NCBI RefSeq assembly: GCF_019578655.1
Contig: NC_063261.1
Location: 21,763,626 to 21,827,625, forward strand
Direction of reading: 5' to 3'
Origin: Ricinus communis
Lineage: Eukaryota > Streptophyta > Magnoliopsida > Malpighiales > Euphorbiaceae
Length of the DNA stretch: 64,000 bases
The notes under the pieces were generated by a model. It was not told the origin of the DNA. It ran no database searches and saw only the letters and a program-made list of their open reading frames with translations. Positions 34,972 through 47,307 of this stretch are shown one piece after another. Numbering within the stretch: the first letter of the stretch is position 1; every line of letters starts with the position of its first letter. A program made the translations under genes and the position numbers.

Positions 34972-36569
34972 TCACACTTTCTTTTTTTCTTTCTCATATG
35001 CTTCCATTCGGTCCTTTACAACTTTTTGTAATTCACAAACTTCTTTAGGACTTAATGGTGCCAAAACATACGGTTTTCCATCCATTACAAAAGAATAAGC
35101 ATTGGTTCGACCATTATGAATTACACATCTATCATATAACCATGGTCTACCTAGCAACATATCACATGCATGCATGGGAACAACATCACATAGTACCTCA
35201 TCATGATACTTCTTTATACTAAATGCAACCCATACTTGCTTAGTAACTCTAATTCCACTTTGATCATTGAGCCATTGTAAGGTGTATGGCTTAGGGTGCT
35301 TAATAGTTGGAAGCTTAAGTTTATCAACCATCATAGCATTTGCTACATTAGTACAACTACCCCCATCAATGATTAAACTACAATTAGCATCATGGTTTTG
35401 TACTTTACATGTAGTATAGAATATGTTTTCCCTTTGAGCATCATCATCAACAGGTTGTAAATTAAGAGCTCTAAAGGTTACAAGTACATTACTAACCTCA
35501 CCCAATTGCACATCATCACAATCCTCCAACTCAGGCATGTCTAGGTAATCCTCCTCACCAGGTTCGGATTCTTCACCACTTTCAAAGACCACTTCACCAC
35601 CTCGAATTGCCATGGTTCGCTTGTTTGGACATTGGGAATATATATGCCCATACCCCAAACACTTGAAGCATTGCACTTTCTTTGATTTGAGGTCACTTTG
35701 CGTCGTTAGCTTAGTGTTAACATCAAATTTAGGGGCTTCTTGATGTCGTTTGATGCCTCACGACCCTTGTTAGGGGGCTGGTTGCTCCCTTTCCATGTGT
35801 TACTCCATTTTGAGCTAGGGGCAGCACTTTTGCTCTTGGTTTTTAATTGTTTTTCCACCTTTACGGCCATGTGCAACATGTCCTCCATCTCTACATATTG
35901 CTGCAATTCAATTATGTTAGCAATATCACAATTCAAACCATGCAGAAATCTTGCCATTGTGGCTTCCTTATCCTCATCTATATTGGCTCTAATCATAGTT
36001 ATCTCCATAGATTGCCAATACTCCTCAACAGTTTTACTACCTTGTACTAAATCTTGTAACTTGTTGTACAAATCCCTTTGGTAGTGTGATGGCACAAACC
36101 TTTTACGCATAATGCGTTTAACCTCATCATATGAACCAACTTCGAGTTCCCCATAAGGCCTACGACTACTCACCAATTGATCCCACCAAATGGTAGCATA
36201 ATCATAAAATTCAACAACAGCAAGTTTAACCTTTTTAGACTCACTATAGTTATGACATTCAAAAACCCTTTCAACCTTCTTTTCCCACTCCAAATAAACT
36301 TCAGGGTCACTCTTACCATGAAAAGATGGTATTTTCATCTAAATGCTACCCAAATTAGTGTCAATTTTGGATTGGAGATTATGTCTAGACCCTTTAGACT
36401 CACTTTCTTAGTCATTATCAGAACCATCCCCTTTAGACGTTTTAGGCATATCATTCAATAACCTAGTTAATTTGTCATCTTGTTTTTAAAATTATTTTTG
36501 CATATGTTCTACTACATCTCTCAATCTATAAGCTAAATTTTTCAAAGTCAATGGCTGTTCAGATGACAT
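34972..36569 (-). pseudogene. gypsy gag, zinc knuckle and protease remnants
   Basis: The gag start is probably 36569 (MSSEQPLTLKN), interrupted by a stop after about 25 codons. The larger gag piece at 35706-36338 carries the capsid-like FHGKSDPEVYLEWEKKVERVF, then YEVKRIMRKRF-type and VEEYWQSMEI segments. A frameshift near 35700 leads to 34972-35676, which has a CX2CX4HX4C knuckle (CFKCLGYGHIYSQC) and a protease-like LIIDGGSCTNVAN with DMLLGRPWLYD. At least two lesions prevent a continuous gag-protease product. Confidence 0.88.
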
Positions 36570-37190
36570 GGTGAAACCAAAAGACTAGAAAAGAAAACAA
36601 AAAAAGAAAAAGACGTGATCAAGTGTTATACTCTGGAGGCTTCTTATAGTTAAAGGCAAAACAAGAAAAGATCACTCCCTCACGTGTTTCACTCACAAAG
36701 AATTGAATTCCTCATAGAAATTAAATTAAATTGTTCTAGTAATCACAAAAACAAGTTTTTCACAACCTTTTAACGTTTATTAATTCTGAAGTTCAATAGA
36801 ACACTCGTGAATCAATAAAACGAATTATAAGCGTGTGAACAAAACAAGCTGACAACTAATCGAACAAGACTCAATTAACCCAAAGGAAAAGCTTTTTAAG
36901 AGAAAACAAAAAAATTACCCAAATCAAAATTTCAAGAATGAAGATCAGCTCCAATCAATTGAAAAGAATTGAGGAATGAATCAATCAAGAATCAATTCTT
37001 CAAGAACCACCCAACACAAACGATTAGGGTTAGTTTTTCGTTCCTTTTTTTTTTTTTGGAAATCTGCCTTGGTATGCGGGCAGCAATGAAAATAATATAC
37101 TTTTTTTCTTTTATAATGATGCGAATAAAAATTGAGATGAAATAGAAGACAGACCCTTAATTGAAAAGAAATTAAACCAAACTTACAAGT

Positions 37191-37205
37191 TTGGCTCTGA
37201 TACCA
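37191..37205 (-). other. gypsy primer-binding site (initiator tRNA-Met)
   Basis: On the - strand this reads TGGTATCAGAGCCAA, two bases inside the 5' LTR. It is an exact match to the usual plant initiator tRNA-Met primer sequence. Confidence 0.9.
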
Positions 37206-37207
37206 AA

Positions 37208-38324
37208 TGATACGAACTCGAACTGAATACGTTCAAACACCAAGATGAGAAATGGTGAGAAACTCAAACTGATAAACGCTCTCCCTATTTAAGAGGAAGC
37301 ACTCTTACCAATAAGTTCGAGTTGTCGCCCCAAAATCTAACTTGAAAGTTTGCAATTGATTATGGAACTAACAAACTTAGCAATAGAACTACTAAGCCCT
37401 TTAGTTATAAATAGATGAAGAATGTTCAAACAACCCAAGAAACTAATAAAAAGTTAATTGATTGATCAAACATGTAGATGTGAAACTAAATTAAACAAGC
37501 TAATTTAATCTCAAGAAATTCAAAAGTTAATAACTCAAGGAAAATAAACTTCATTCAAAATGATATATTGATCTTATTGTTTTAGCCGAAATACATAGCT
37601 CCATTTATAGGGTTTTGAAGTGATTCTAAACTCTAAAAGGACTAAGAGATAAGGAATAAAAATCAAACCCTAAAAGACTCCTAATATGCGGCTAATCTTA
37701 TCCTTATAAGGAAGGATAAGATAAAGAGTAATCTAACCCTAATTAAAATCCTAAATTCATAGGAAGAAGTTCTCTTTATCCAATACTTCTAAAAATAGAG
37801 AAAATTAACTAAGAATGGGTACATTACGAAATTATCTTGAAAAATTCGAAGCTCTTTTTGTAGGCAGCTTATAAACTGTAAGGCTTGGTCACGCCTTATG
37901 GAAGATGAGCTTATGCCCCCTTTCTGCGCAGCTCACAAGTTGTAAGGCATGGTCATGCCTTATTGAAGATGAGTTTCTGCCCCCTTTCGGCGCAACTCAC
38001 AGGTTGTGAGGCGTGGTCACGCCTTATTGAAGATCAGCTTATGCCCCCTTTCTACGCAGCTCACAAGTTGTAAGGCGTGATCACGCCTTATTGAAGATGA
38101 GCTTCTGACCTAATTGCTCATTAATAGCAATTAATCTCACTATCTTCAAGGCATTGTTATCATCATCAAAAGCATCAAAAGCACCATCATTAGCCATCTT
38201 CAAAACATGTTCCAAGTAAGAATTTAAGGCTTGGTTTAACTTCTTACTCCTTGCTTGTGTCATTGGTCCTCCATAGGTTAGTGGATCCAGGCTAGTTGAC
38301 TTAGATGCATCATTGGTTGCATCG
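37208..38324 (-). repeat. gypsy 5' LTR (right copy)
   Basis: This ~1117-base copy of the LTR at 31040-32084 begins TGATACG. Its last base is G where the left copy has A, so the CA terminus has decayed to CG. It has one more 64-base unit than the left LTR, and it carries the 264-base open frame at 38081-38344 that mirrors the tail of the pol frame. Confidence 0.93.
37875..38110. repeat. 64-bp tandem array in the gypsy 5' LTR (4 units)
   Basis: Hairpin cores begin at 37879, 37943, 38007 and 38071, exactly 64 bases apart. The 37943 copy has TAAGGCATG and CATGCCTTA: both arms changed in a complementary way, so pairing is kept. The 37879 and 38007 copies each have one mismatched arm position; 38071 pairs fully. 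Confidence 0.92.
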
Positions 38325-38329
38325 ATATA

Positions 38330-38898
38330 TAAACTACAGACCAATTATAATTAAGAACTTCTCAATGTAATTTGCTAGATTGTAGTCCTTAAAGGCTGAG
38401 ATTATATCAACTTAATACTTAAGATTTTCTTTAGTATTAATACATTATGATTCAAAAATCCAATTTCCGATTGAAAATCTCAATCTTACAAACATCATTA
38501 TACTATAATTGTTTATTCAAAATATATGATCACAATTGACAAAAAAAAAATCAAAAATTCCAACAACGATTTTATGATTTCAATATTTATAGTGTGAAAG
38601 CTGATAAAGATAGTGTGAAAGCTGATAAAGAGACAAGAGCAACATATTAAAAATTAATTTAATCAAACTTCAAAAACTCAAAATACTATCACAAAGTGTA
38701 AAACCATAAACTATAATGTCAACTTTATTTTTTTTATTTTATTTATTGCAAGCACAAAAGCAAGTAAACTTGAATTCAATTATTATTAGCTGAAATGCTG
38801 AATGAATGTAGTGGTTTGGGATTAGGTTCAACTTCCAAGCAGGTTAGCAAAGACAAAAGAGTTAGGTTATGTGTTTTTTATTTATTTATACTTAGTAC
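38330..38898. other. TBL-B intron 4 sequence right of the gypsy element
   Basis: This is AT-rich intronic sequence without coding potential. At 38590-38631 a 21-base unit TAGTGTGAAAGCTGATAAAG(A) occurs twice in perfect tandem. Nothing else stands out before exon 4 begins. Confidence 0.65.
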
Positions 38899-40653
38899 CT
38901 TAAATGTTGAGGAAACATGCTGCTAAAGAAAATGGAAGTATGATTAGGATCAACATTTTCCTCCACCCACTTGGCCCATGTCCTCAAAACTCTTTCATAC
39001 ACTACATGTCGTTGGATCTCATCGTATTCTGTGGCCCCTTTATCAAACGATCCCCGTCTGTTTCATCAAGATCAAGAGTCGAATATCACAAGTAATTACA
39101 CTAATATTATCATATAAATAACTACACAAAAATAATAAACCATTACATAAGAAGGAAAGGCTTGAACTCAAGACTTCAAGCTCTGGATTTATATTGAACT
39201 CACAGGACTTTCATAGTAGGAAACTTTAGCCACCAGGTATATGTATTAAAGACAATATAGTCCACATCTTTCCAGTTATCTCCATGCTTTGCCATTGATT
39301 CAGGCATTATAATTGCATCCCGTTTTCCATCTCTCGTTCTTGGAGGATCTGAATTTGATTCAACTAGAAATGGTGCCCAGTAAAACTCTATTGTGGCCTT
39401 ATAGTCCTAAAAATTGAAAAAAATAAAAATAATAATCAACTCCAAAATTGCATAAAGAGTATTGTGTTTAAAGGTATGAAAATAAAACAATGCCTAGTTC
39501 AAAACAGACCTGGCTAAGAAAAGACCCGGCACTAGTGTGGTTCGACCAATATGAGTAAAGAAATTTATCAGGCAAAATTCTAATTGTTTTGGTTCTACCA
39601 TTAGAGAGGCTGCTAGAAAAAGACTAGCTAGCAGTTGAATGGCACTTCCTGGCAGTTTAACTGTTCAAGTTTCCAAATGCAAACAATCGCAGCATGATGA
39701 TAATCAAAATGATAATTAGAGATAATTGAGAAATTCTTACATATAGTTGGCGTATGCACTACAACTAATAAGAGAGTGACACATATATTTGATTATTTTA
39801 GATTTTGATATTGGATGATCCACACATATTTTATTATTTAAAATTACTAAATATATCAATTATTTATTAATTTGGTGTACAAGTGGGTGGAGTCTATACC
39901 ATCTCTAAGCTAAAATTTTTTGAAATAATTAGCTCTTGAAGTAAAAAGAAAAAAATACCCGAATTCTGAAGACAGTGGTGTAGGTTGAATAGTCCAAGCT
40001 TTTCTTCCCTGGTGGAATGGCAGATTGAACCAAACAAATCAAAGATTGCCACCGGTTAAAATGTGTTGAATCCCCAACAAACATAAGCCTCTTTCCCTTG
40101 AGTTTCTGTTGCAACAGTTTTGCCTCAAACCTTAACCCAAGAATAGAAATACAGCTCAGCTATCTCTTGTTTACATAACCATTAATAATACTTTAGTACT
40201 CTCTTATCTACTTATAACTTACTTAGGCAATGAACAATCTTTGGGCTGCCATCTTCAGTTCTGATAAAGAAAATCCTGCCTTCCATTCCTTATGCAGGTT
40301 ACCCATTCTGAAAGAAACTCACATTCATCTTCTTTGTATAAAGGATATATCTTGTTATCCAAAACCCACTTTCCTGAAAAGATATCACAGGTTTCTTGGA
40401 GCATGACAGTACTCTTTCCATCTTCATCTACTTTTTCAAGAAATGACATCTCCAGTTTCTGAATGGCTTCAGCACTTTCTTGTTCGTGGTCAACATTAGG
40501 AGGAGTTTCTTGAACTATTTCTTGGAAACTGAGCGTTGAGAAATTGAAAGAAATGAACTTAACATTTTCATTAAACACAAAGCAACCAATGAATGATATC
40601 AAAAAAAGTGAAATTATTAGTACAATTGGGATGTAATGGGTGAAGTGATTCAT

Positions 40654-41244
40654 TGTGACTGTTTCTTGATGGGAGAAAAAAATACCTTTCCAGTTCAGCT
40701 CCATAAATATCATCATAAGCCCATTTCTATGGTTTTGAAATTTATAAGTTAGTAAAGCAATTGTCAAATGATTAACCAAAAAGCTAACTCAAATTATTAA
40801 ATTTTCCATCCATGTCTCTTGAAAAGTGGAGGGACACTTTCTGATTAAGAAGTGCAGAATTTGGTTACTTAATTCAAACTGCTCCATGGTAATTAGAGAG
40901 GTTGTAAATATATCAGTTACCTTTTTTTTACATATATTTAGAGTTTGAATTAAGTAATAAATAAAAACAATATATTTCCCATTAGTCAATAACTAAACAC
41001 TATATATAACTAATTAGTTTAATATCTAGTTATATCAATAAATTATTAAAATTAAAATAGCATCAAGTACTACAAATTTATCATAGTACATTACAAGGGC
41101 TCCAAAAAATAATCCCTTGACATTTTTGTTACTTCATTTTTACTTTCTCACTACTTCATTGAAATTGAAATTTGTATACATGGTTATATGCCACCACAAA
41201 ATGTTCAATTATCAAATAAAACATCATAACAAAAATTCCAAGTG
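40654..41244. other. spacer between TBL-B and TBL-C
   Basis: This 591-base spacer is the TBL-B upstream region and the TBL-C 3' flank. It is AT-rich. The open frame at 40789-40989 resembles nothing known, and no gene is supported. Confidence 0.55.
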
Positions 41245-44030
41245 TCAAGAACGAGATATGATATATGTATAGAGTAACTCATTCCATGTATCAGGCAACC
41301 CTGGAAGACACCAATGAAGACAATCAGCGTACTTGGCCGGATCGGACTTTTGCTCCGTAGAGAGTAGCTTGCCGTCAACCGCCGTATATATGGAGGTATG
41401 TGCATCTTTCCGGTATTCGGACAGTGTGGTTACATTGAGGAAGTAGACAGGAACTTTCATTGATCGAGTCACGTTCACTGCAATCCTAAAGAGCTGGTGG
41501 TTCGTGCCAACTTCCAATGGTTTGGTTTTGTTTAATATTGGGGTAGTCTCCTTAGCACATTTGATCCCTTCAGGATTGTCCCAATCTTCACTCCTGGTTC
41601 CATATTCATATATAAAGGTCAATTTCAGAATATGCAATTTATTTTAAAATTTACTGCTAGTACTTCCGACATCAGAATAGAATGTTATATTCTTATGCTA
41701 GAAAGACTTAAAAGAAAAAACTTAAATCAGAAGTTGTTGATCTAGAATCACTAGGCTTGTAGCCTCGTGACTAAAGCCGCAATGAGTTTCGAGTTCGAGA
41801 CTCACCTATCCTCTTTTTTAAAAAAAATTATAGTTATTTAAGAGGAACTTCAAAAATTATTGTTGATACTTTCTAACAACTTCAAAATGAATTTCAAAAT
41901 TTATACAATTATGCACCTTTGTAAATAGAAATTCATTTTTTGAAAAATTCTGACTTGTATACTCTAGTGGGTCTCTGATATTTAAAAAATTCTAAAAGAT
42001 GTATTTTTTCAATGATTAAAATAGTAATGAATTGACATGGGAAAAGCTAATTAAAATGGAGAACAATATGTGCAAGACAAGAAAAGGGAAGAAACACTGA
42101 AGAAGAAGTTTAGAAGACTGTACTTGACATGAGTAGGAGACATGCTGCTGAAGAAAACAGAAGTATGCTTAGGATCAACATTTTGCTCCACCCAATTAGC
42201 CCATGTCCTCAGAGTTCTTTCATATGCTATTGGCAACTCAATTTCATCATACTCCGTTGCTCCTTCATCGAACGATCCTCGTCTTTCCAATCAACTCCAT
42301 TATAATAAAACAGTCAACCTCTTGATCATGCTAATATATATAATTCTCAATTATATAATATTGTAAAAAAAGAAAAAAAGGGAATAATATACTTACAATA
42401 CTTTGGTGTAAATAGAGGTCATCCACCAAATATATGTATCAAATATAAGGTAATCAACATCCTTCCAGTTACTTCCATGTTTCGAGATTGATTCAGGCAT
42501 AATTATGCGGTCCGATTGGCCATTTCTATTTGCTAATTTGTCTGAATTTGACTCCGCTAAAAATGGTGCCCAATAAAACTCTATAGTAGCATCATATTCC
42601 TGAAATTTCAAAACATATACCAAGCTGTGTTGTTGATGGCTGACCCACAATCAAAGTACAAGGAATACAACCTTAATCAAATTATAAAGTTGTATTAGTT
42701 GGTGTTTGAACAATAACATTAATTGGTGATTTACCAAAAAGAATATTGACCAACTAATAAATAACTATAACGATCAATTAATAATACTAAATAGCCTCTT
42801 GATTAGTACTATCTACTGTGTGTTATATGTGTGTGTGTGAAGTTTCTTGATTAGATACAAATTAGATACAAATTAGATGAGACTGTCCTTTTTGTTACAC
42901 TATAGACTAACTATATGTAGACAGAACAAACAAATTTCACAAGTAACATGCACCATATGATAAGTGGGCCTTACTAATATGTGGTTGATCCAATATTTTT
43001 CATGCCCTTGTTTTCTTGTACTATATAGCTTGATATATGTTAAAATAAAAAAAAGATGGCTGGAGGACCCACATTTTCATACAAAGGTAAATAGGAGTGT
43101 AACCAATTTATAATTAAATATCCTGCTGATTAACTTGATTTCTGTTTGCACACTGTTCGAGAAGATTCTTAGTGAGCTTCAAATCTCAAATGGCAAAAAT
43201 GTTAAAGACCCCATGAATCAAGTCTTAGTTTTCTTGAAAACTATGTATAGAAATTATATGTATGCATCAAGAACTATACAGAAGTATGTATGTATATCAG
43301 AAGCTGCATTGAGAGTGGAAAAGAGATGTGTACCTCAATTTTGAAGACAGTGAGAGAGCTTGAATTGCTTGTTAAGCTCTTCTTGTTTGGAGGAATGACA
43401 GATTGAACCAGACACACCATAGACTGCCATTGCTGATGATGCAGTGAATCTCCAACAAACATGAGCCTCTTTCCTTTCAGCTTATTCAGCAAAGCTTTTG
43501 CTTTGAACCTTTAATTACAGCCATATTAATTATTTATTTAATATCTTATAATTAAGCACATACCATATCATATAATTAATGTGTTCTAACTGTGAATGTA
43601 CTTACTTGGGCAAATGACAATCTCTAGGCTGCCATCTCCAGTTCTGATACAAAGAATCCATTCTTCCATTTCTGAGGCAAGTTACTGAATCTGCTAGAAA
43701 CTCACATTCTTCTTCTTTATATAGAGGATGAGTCAAGTTATCAAGAACCCATTCTCCTGTAAAGATATCACAGTCTTCAGGTGGCAACACAACTTCTTGA
43801 TCTTCTTCTACTTCATCTATAACAGATACCAGCTCCATACTTGCCTCTTCTTGCTTCTTTACCAATTCATCACCATCATCTTGATTCTTGCCATTTTCTT
43901 GAAATCTTGGAAATGAGAGTGAGCTGAAATTTACATGTTCACTGAATAAAAAGTATCCAAAGAGAAAGAGAGATAATAGTACTAAGATCTGGAGGCAAAT
44001 GCTTCTGTGGCTGCCATTTCCGTTCTTCAT
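41245..44030 (-). CDS. TBL-C: trichome birefringence-like O-acetyltransferase
   Basis: Exons: 43606-44030, 43334-43508, 42397-42599, 42124-42282, 41245-41593, giving 436 aa. It has a short cytosolic N-terminus, a membrane anchor (about residues 11-29), an acidic stem, the [17 protein letters not shown] motif, GDS at 161-163 ([11 protein letters not shown]) and DCLHWCLPG with D411/H414. LPP(E/K)(D/E)CD.(F/Y)TG and the GIKCAKET motif of exon 5 group it with D and E. Cell-wall polysaccharide O-acetylation in the Golgi is the family role; the exact substrate cannot be read from sequence. Exon 2 is one codon longer than in the other copies (175 against 172 bases). It looks intact. Confidence 0.92.
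41745..41830 (+). repeat. possible tRNA-derived SINE head in TBL-C intron 4
   Basis: A segment with an A-box-like TAGCCTCGTGACTAAAG (41760-41776) and a B-box-like GAGTTCGAGACTCACC (41791-41806), about 31 bases apart, then a T/A-run. This spacing and order resemble a tRNA-type RNA polymerase III promoter as found in plant SINEs. It does not fold into a full tRNA by eye, and I see no clear target duplication. Confidence 0.35.
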
Positions 44031-45603
44031 GATTGTTGTTTCTTCCAGTGACTGAACTTGTGGATGATGCTGATCTTAATTGAATGCTGAAACAGCAGAA
44101 CATGTTATGTCTTTTTTTTTATATATCATTTACTCTTTAACCTTTTTACCTTTGCTCAAGAGTAAAGAAATGTCATAACAGATTACATGGTACAAAGATT
44201 CTCGGCCAATTACATAATTTCATTTCTAAATTTTATTAATTTTAATATCTGATACTCCTAAATTGTTATATTAATTTATAAATTCTCTCACTCCTATATT
44301 TTTATTTTTTCTTTTTTGAAATTATTTTTAACTCTTTCATTCTTATACATTATAATTTTATTCATTTCTACCGTAAAAAGTATATAAAAATAACATAAAA
44401 AATATATTTAAAATGTATCAGAAATTAAACTGATAAAATTTAAATGTGAAATGATACATTAACCCAAAATTTTCTTTCACACATGACATTTACATTTTAC
44501 CAAGTGTTTTCTTGGTCAAGAGTGATTTATATTAAAATGGTAGTCCACAGTATTATTTTCAAAAGCCATTGAAGTTAAAAGGGTAGATTCAAGAAGTGAT
44601 CTAAGCTACCGACAGGAACCTCTTCTCAAGCTGTACTGAAAAATGTGCTGGCTTGGCCCATCTCCTTGAAGCACCATTAAAGCATAAAATATGCAAGTGA
44701 TGAAACTTGTGTATCTTGAAAGCAACTTCAGTAGATGTTTCTTTGTGTTTACTTGTTCAATCAATGGTTTCAAACTTTAGCTTTTCTCTGTAAAGTTGTG
44801 AACATGAAAGCATATATAAATGAAAAACAAAGACCTCAATGACTTGTAAAGAAGAACTTGTGGAGAAGTATAAGTTAACAAATGTGTGATTATAAACATG
44901 AAAATTATTCTCTTGCATTAAGTTTCCCTTTCTCTTCTGTATTTATTGTTTTCTACTTTAGCAAAATTTCAGGATTACACACAAATCATGTGACATAAAT
45001 CTAATTATAAAATTGGAGTTATCCCTTGAATTTCACAACAAACGGATTCTTTTTGCATGATACCAGAGCAGCTGCTCCAGGGGCACATGGAATCATGACT
45101 TGGTAGCATCAACAGGAAACTATGATCTTATTCATAACAAGGATTTACACCTTGAGATCCACATTTTCTTGATTTTTAATTGCTTCTCTTTTTCCTCTAA
45201 ACAACCCAATAATCAAGCTGCAAGAAAAGGGAGGATAATTCTTTGACTTTCTGATTAATGTCTGCAATAGCAAATGCAAAAAGAAATCTAAGTCTTTGCG
45301 AATGATTCCCATTAAACCAAAATTACAGACAGCAAGCTAAGCAGTTAAAAGGCCAATTACATACTCGACTTAGCCCTTGCAAAAGGAAAAAAAATTAAAA
45401 TTTTAAAAAAAGTACAGAGGACCAACTGCACGATTTGTGTGCTAATCCAAAAGCATAGCCCATATCTAATAATGAGGTGCCTTTGTCTATATCAAGAAGC
45501 TAAACAAATTTCTTGCTTTCTCTTTGGGAACAAAACAAATAAAACTCTGAAACCTATCAATTATATAAAAGAAACACATTTTGAGAAGCAAAATCCACAA
45601 GGG
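44031..45603. other. spacer between TBL-C and TBL-D
   Basis: This 1573-base spacer contains the TBL-C promoter region and the TBL-D 3' flank. Only short open frames occur and none resembles a known protein. A T-run at about 44110-44118 and AT-rich tracts are the only visible structure. Confidence 0.55.
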
Positions 45604-47307
45604 TCAAGATCGAGAAATAATGTGTGTGTAGAGTAACTCATTCCAAGTATCAGGTAACCCAGGTAGACACCAATGTATGCAATCTGCATACATTGCTGGG
45701 TTGCCTTGTTGTTCCGCAGTGAGCAGCTGTCCTTGGCGGGTAGTGTATATTGACGTATGTGCATCTTTTCTGTACTCTGAGAGTGTGGTAATATTGATCA
45801 GATAAACAGGCACTTTCATGGACTGAGTCACATTCGCCGCAATCACAAATAGGCGGCGATCTGTGCCTACATCCAATCGGTTATTAGTCATGGTGACCAC
45901 TGGTGTAGTCTCCTTGGCACACTTTATCCCTTCAGGATTGTTCCAATCCGAGCTCCTGTAATCAAATTTATGCATTTAAACAACCACATATAATTATCAT
46001 ATAATCAAAATCAAGATAAGTATGCCTTTGTTCTTAAATTTCACTAGTATATGCATTGAAATGCTTGTAGCTTACCTGATATGAAGAGGGGACATGCTCG
46101 TGAAGAAGACAGAAGTAACCTTAGTATCTACATTTTCTTCAACCCACTTAGCCCATGTCCTAAGAACTCTTCCATAAGCTAATGTTCTTTCAATCTCATC
46201 ATATTCTACAGCACCAGCGTCGAATGTACCTCGCCTTCTTCCATACCAAGAACCCATATGGGAAAACACATCAAGATTACAACTTTAGACGAATTGTTAC
46301 TTGTATGTGAAAGAAAGAACTTACAGAACTTGAGCTAACTTACAAGACTTTCATGTTAGGAGAGTTCATCCACCAAATGTATGTGTTAAAGATCAGAAAG
46401 TCCACATCTTTCCACTTGTCTCCGTGTTTCTTAATCGATTCAGGCATAATTACACGGTCTAAAATGCTATGCTTCCATGGATTGTCTGAATTCGATTCAA
46501 CTATAAAGGGTGCCCAGTAAAACTCTATTGTACTGTTGTAATCCTAAAGTAAACATCACCAATTAATACAAAACAAGTACAAGAGACCAATTAATGCAGA
46601 TGTACCTCAAACAATTGGCTATTTAAGGTAAAGGGAATATAAATAGTATTACTTACTAACAGAGATATGTACCTCAATTCTGAATATAGAAGAAGACCCT
46701 GACTCAGTCAAGCTCTTCTTACCTGGAGGAATTGCAGATTGAACCAAGCAAACCATAGATTCCCACTGATTTCTATTCAATGAATCTCCAACAAACATAA
46801 GCCTCTTTCCTTTGAGTTTCTCAAGCAATAATCTTGCATTAAACCTTAATCCAAAAACTTAAAGAATGTAATCAATAAAAGAGCAAGAAATTACAAATGG
46901 GTAATCAATTAAAGAATTGAAAAGTCCCAAACTTACTTGGGTAAAGAACAATCTTTAGGTTTCCATCTCCAGTTCTGATAAAAGGAATCTTGCCTTCCAT
47001 TTCTCAAACAAGTGACTTGCCTTGAGAGAAACTCACATTCTTCTTCTTTGTATAAAGGGTGAGTAACATTATCAAAAACCCATTCTCCTGTGTAAAAGTC
47101 ACAATCTTTTGGTGGCAAAATGACATTCTGATGATAATAATTATCATAATCCTTCTCATGGATTTCCTGAAGTTTAATTCCTGATAAGAAAAATGACACT
47201 GCTACTGGCTTAAAGAACTTCTCATTGTACAAGACCAAAATCAAGAAAACCATCACAAGTATGGAATAGTTACTCCATTTATGGTTGAATCTTGAAAGAA
47301 GTTTCAT
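45604..47307 (-). CDS. TBL-D: trichome birefringence-like O-acetyltransferase
   Basis: The most compact member: exons 46937-47307, 46673-46844, 46344-46543, 46076-46234, 45604-45955, giving 417 aa in 1.7 kb. It has an N-terminal anchor (about residues 14-27), a short stem, [20 protein letters not shown] at 143-145 ([13 protein letters not shown]) and DCIHWCLPG with D392/H395. The [11 protein letters not shown] and MNSPNMKVL segments are closest to TBL-E. All junctions are GT..AG and the frame is open throughout. The family indicates Golgi polysaccharide O-acetylation, as for its neighbours. Confidence 0.92.

Larger units (their letters stand above)
31035..38329 (-). mobile_element. Ty3/gypsy LTR retrotransposon, decayed, in TBL-B intron 4
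   Basis: A full-length but inactive gypsy element in the same orientation as TBL-B. In - strand order it has an LTR, a tRNA-iMet primer site, gag with zinc knuckle, protease, reverse transcriptase, RNase H and integrase (gypsy order), a purine tract and an LTR. Target duplications ATATA lie at 31035-31039 and 38325-38329. The internal region has frameshifts and stop codons in gag, between protease and RT, and in integrase. Both LTRs carry a 64-base tandem repeat, three units on the left and four on the right. The integrase reading frame continues about 300 bases into the 3' LTR. Confidence 0.95.
30382..40653 (-). pseudogene. TBL-B: TBL gene with nonsense codon and gypsy-filled intron
   Basis: Five exons follow the structure of the other array members: 40223-40653, 39959-40130, 39204-39406, 38899-39057 and 30382-30754 (446 codons). 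All junctions are GT..AG and keep frame. The anchor (about residues 5-30), [11 protein letters not shown] (GDS at 163-165) and DCLHWCLPG (D416/H419) are all present. Codon 133, at 40255-40257, is TGA where the other four copies have Trp in the (Y/F)Q(N/K)W(R/K)W motif. Translation would stop before the catalytic domain. Intron 4 (30755-38898, 8.1 kb) contains a Ty3/gypsy element. The start at 40653 was chosen to match the short N-termini of the neighbours; in-frame ATGs exist up to 40779. Apart from the stop the copy is undamaged, so the loss is recent, or the base is a sequencing error. Confidence 0.85.

Noticed and set aside
38081..38344. Separate small gene
   Set aside because: It is the LTR copy of the gypsy pol tail seen at 31784-32308.
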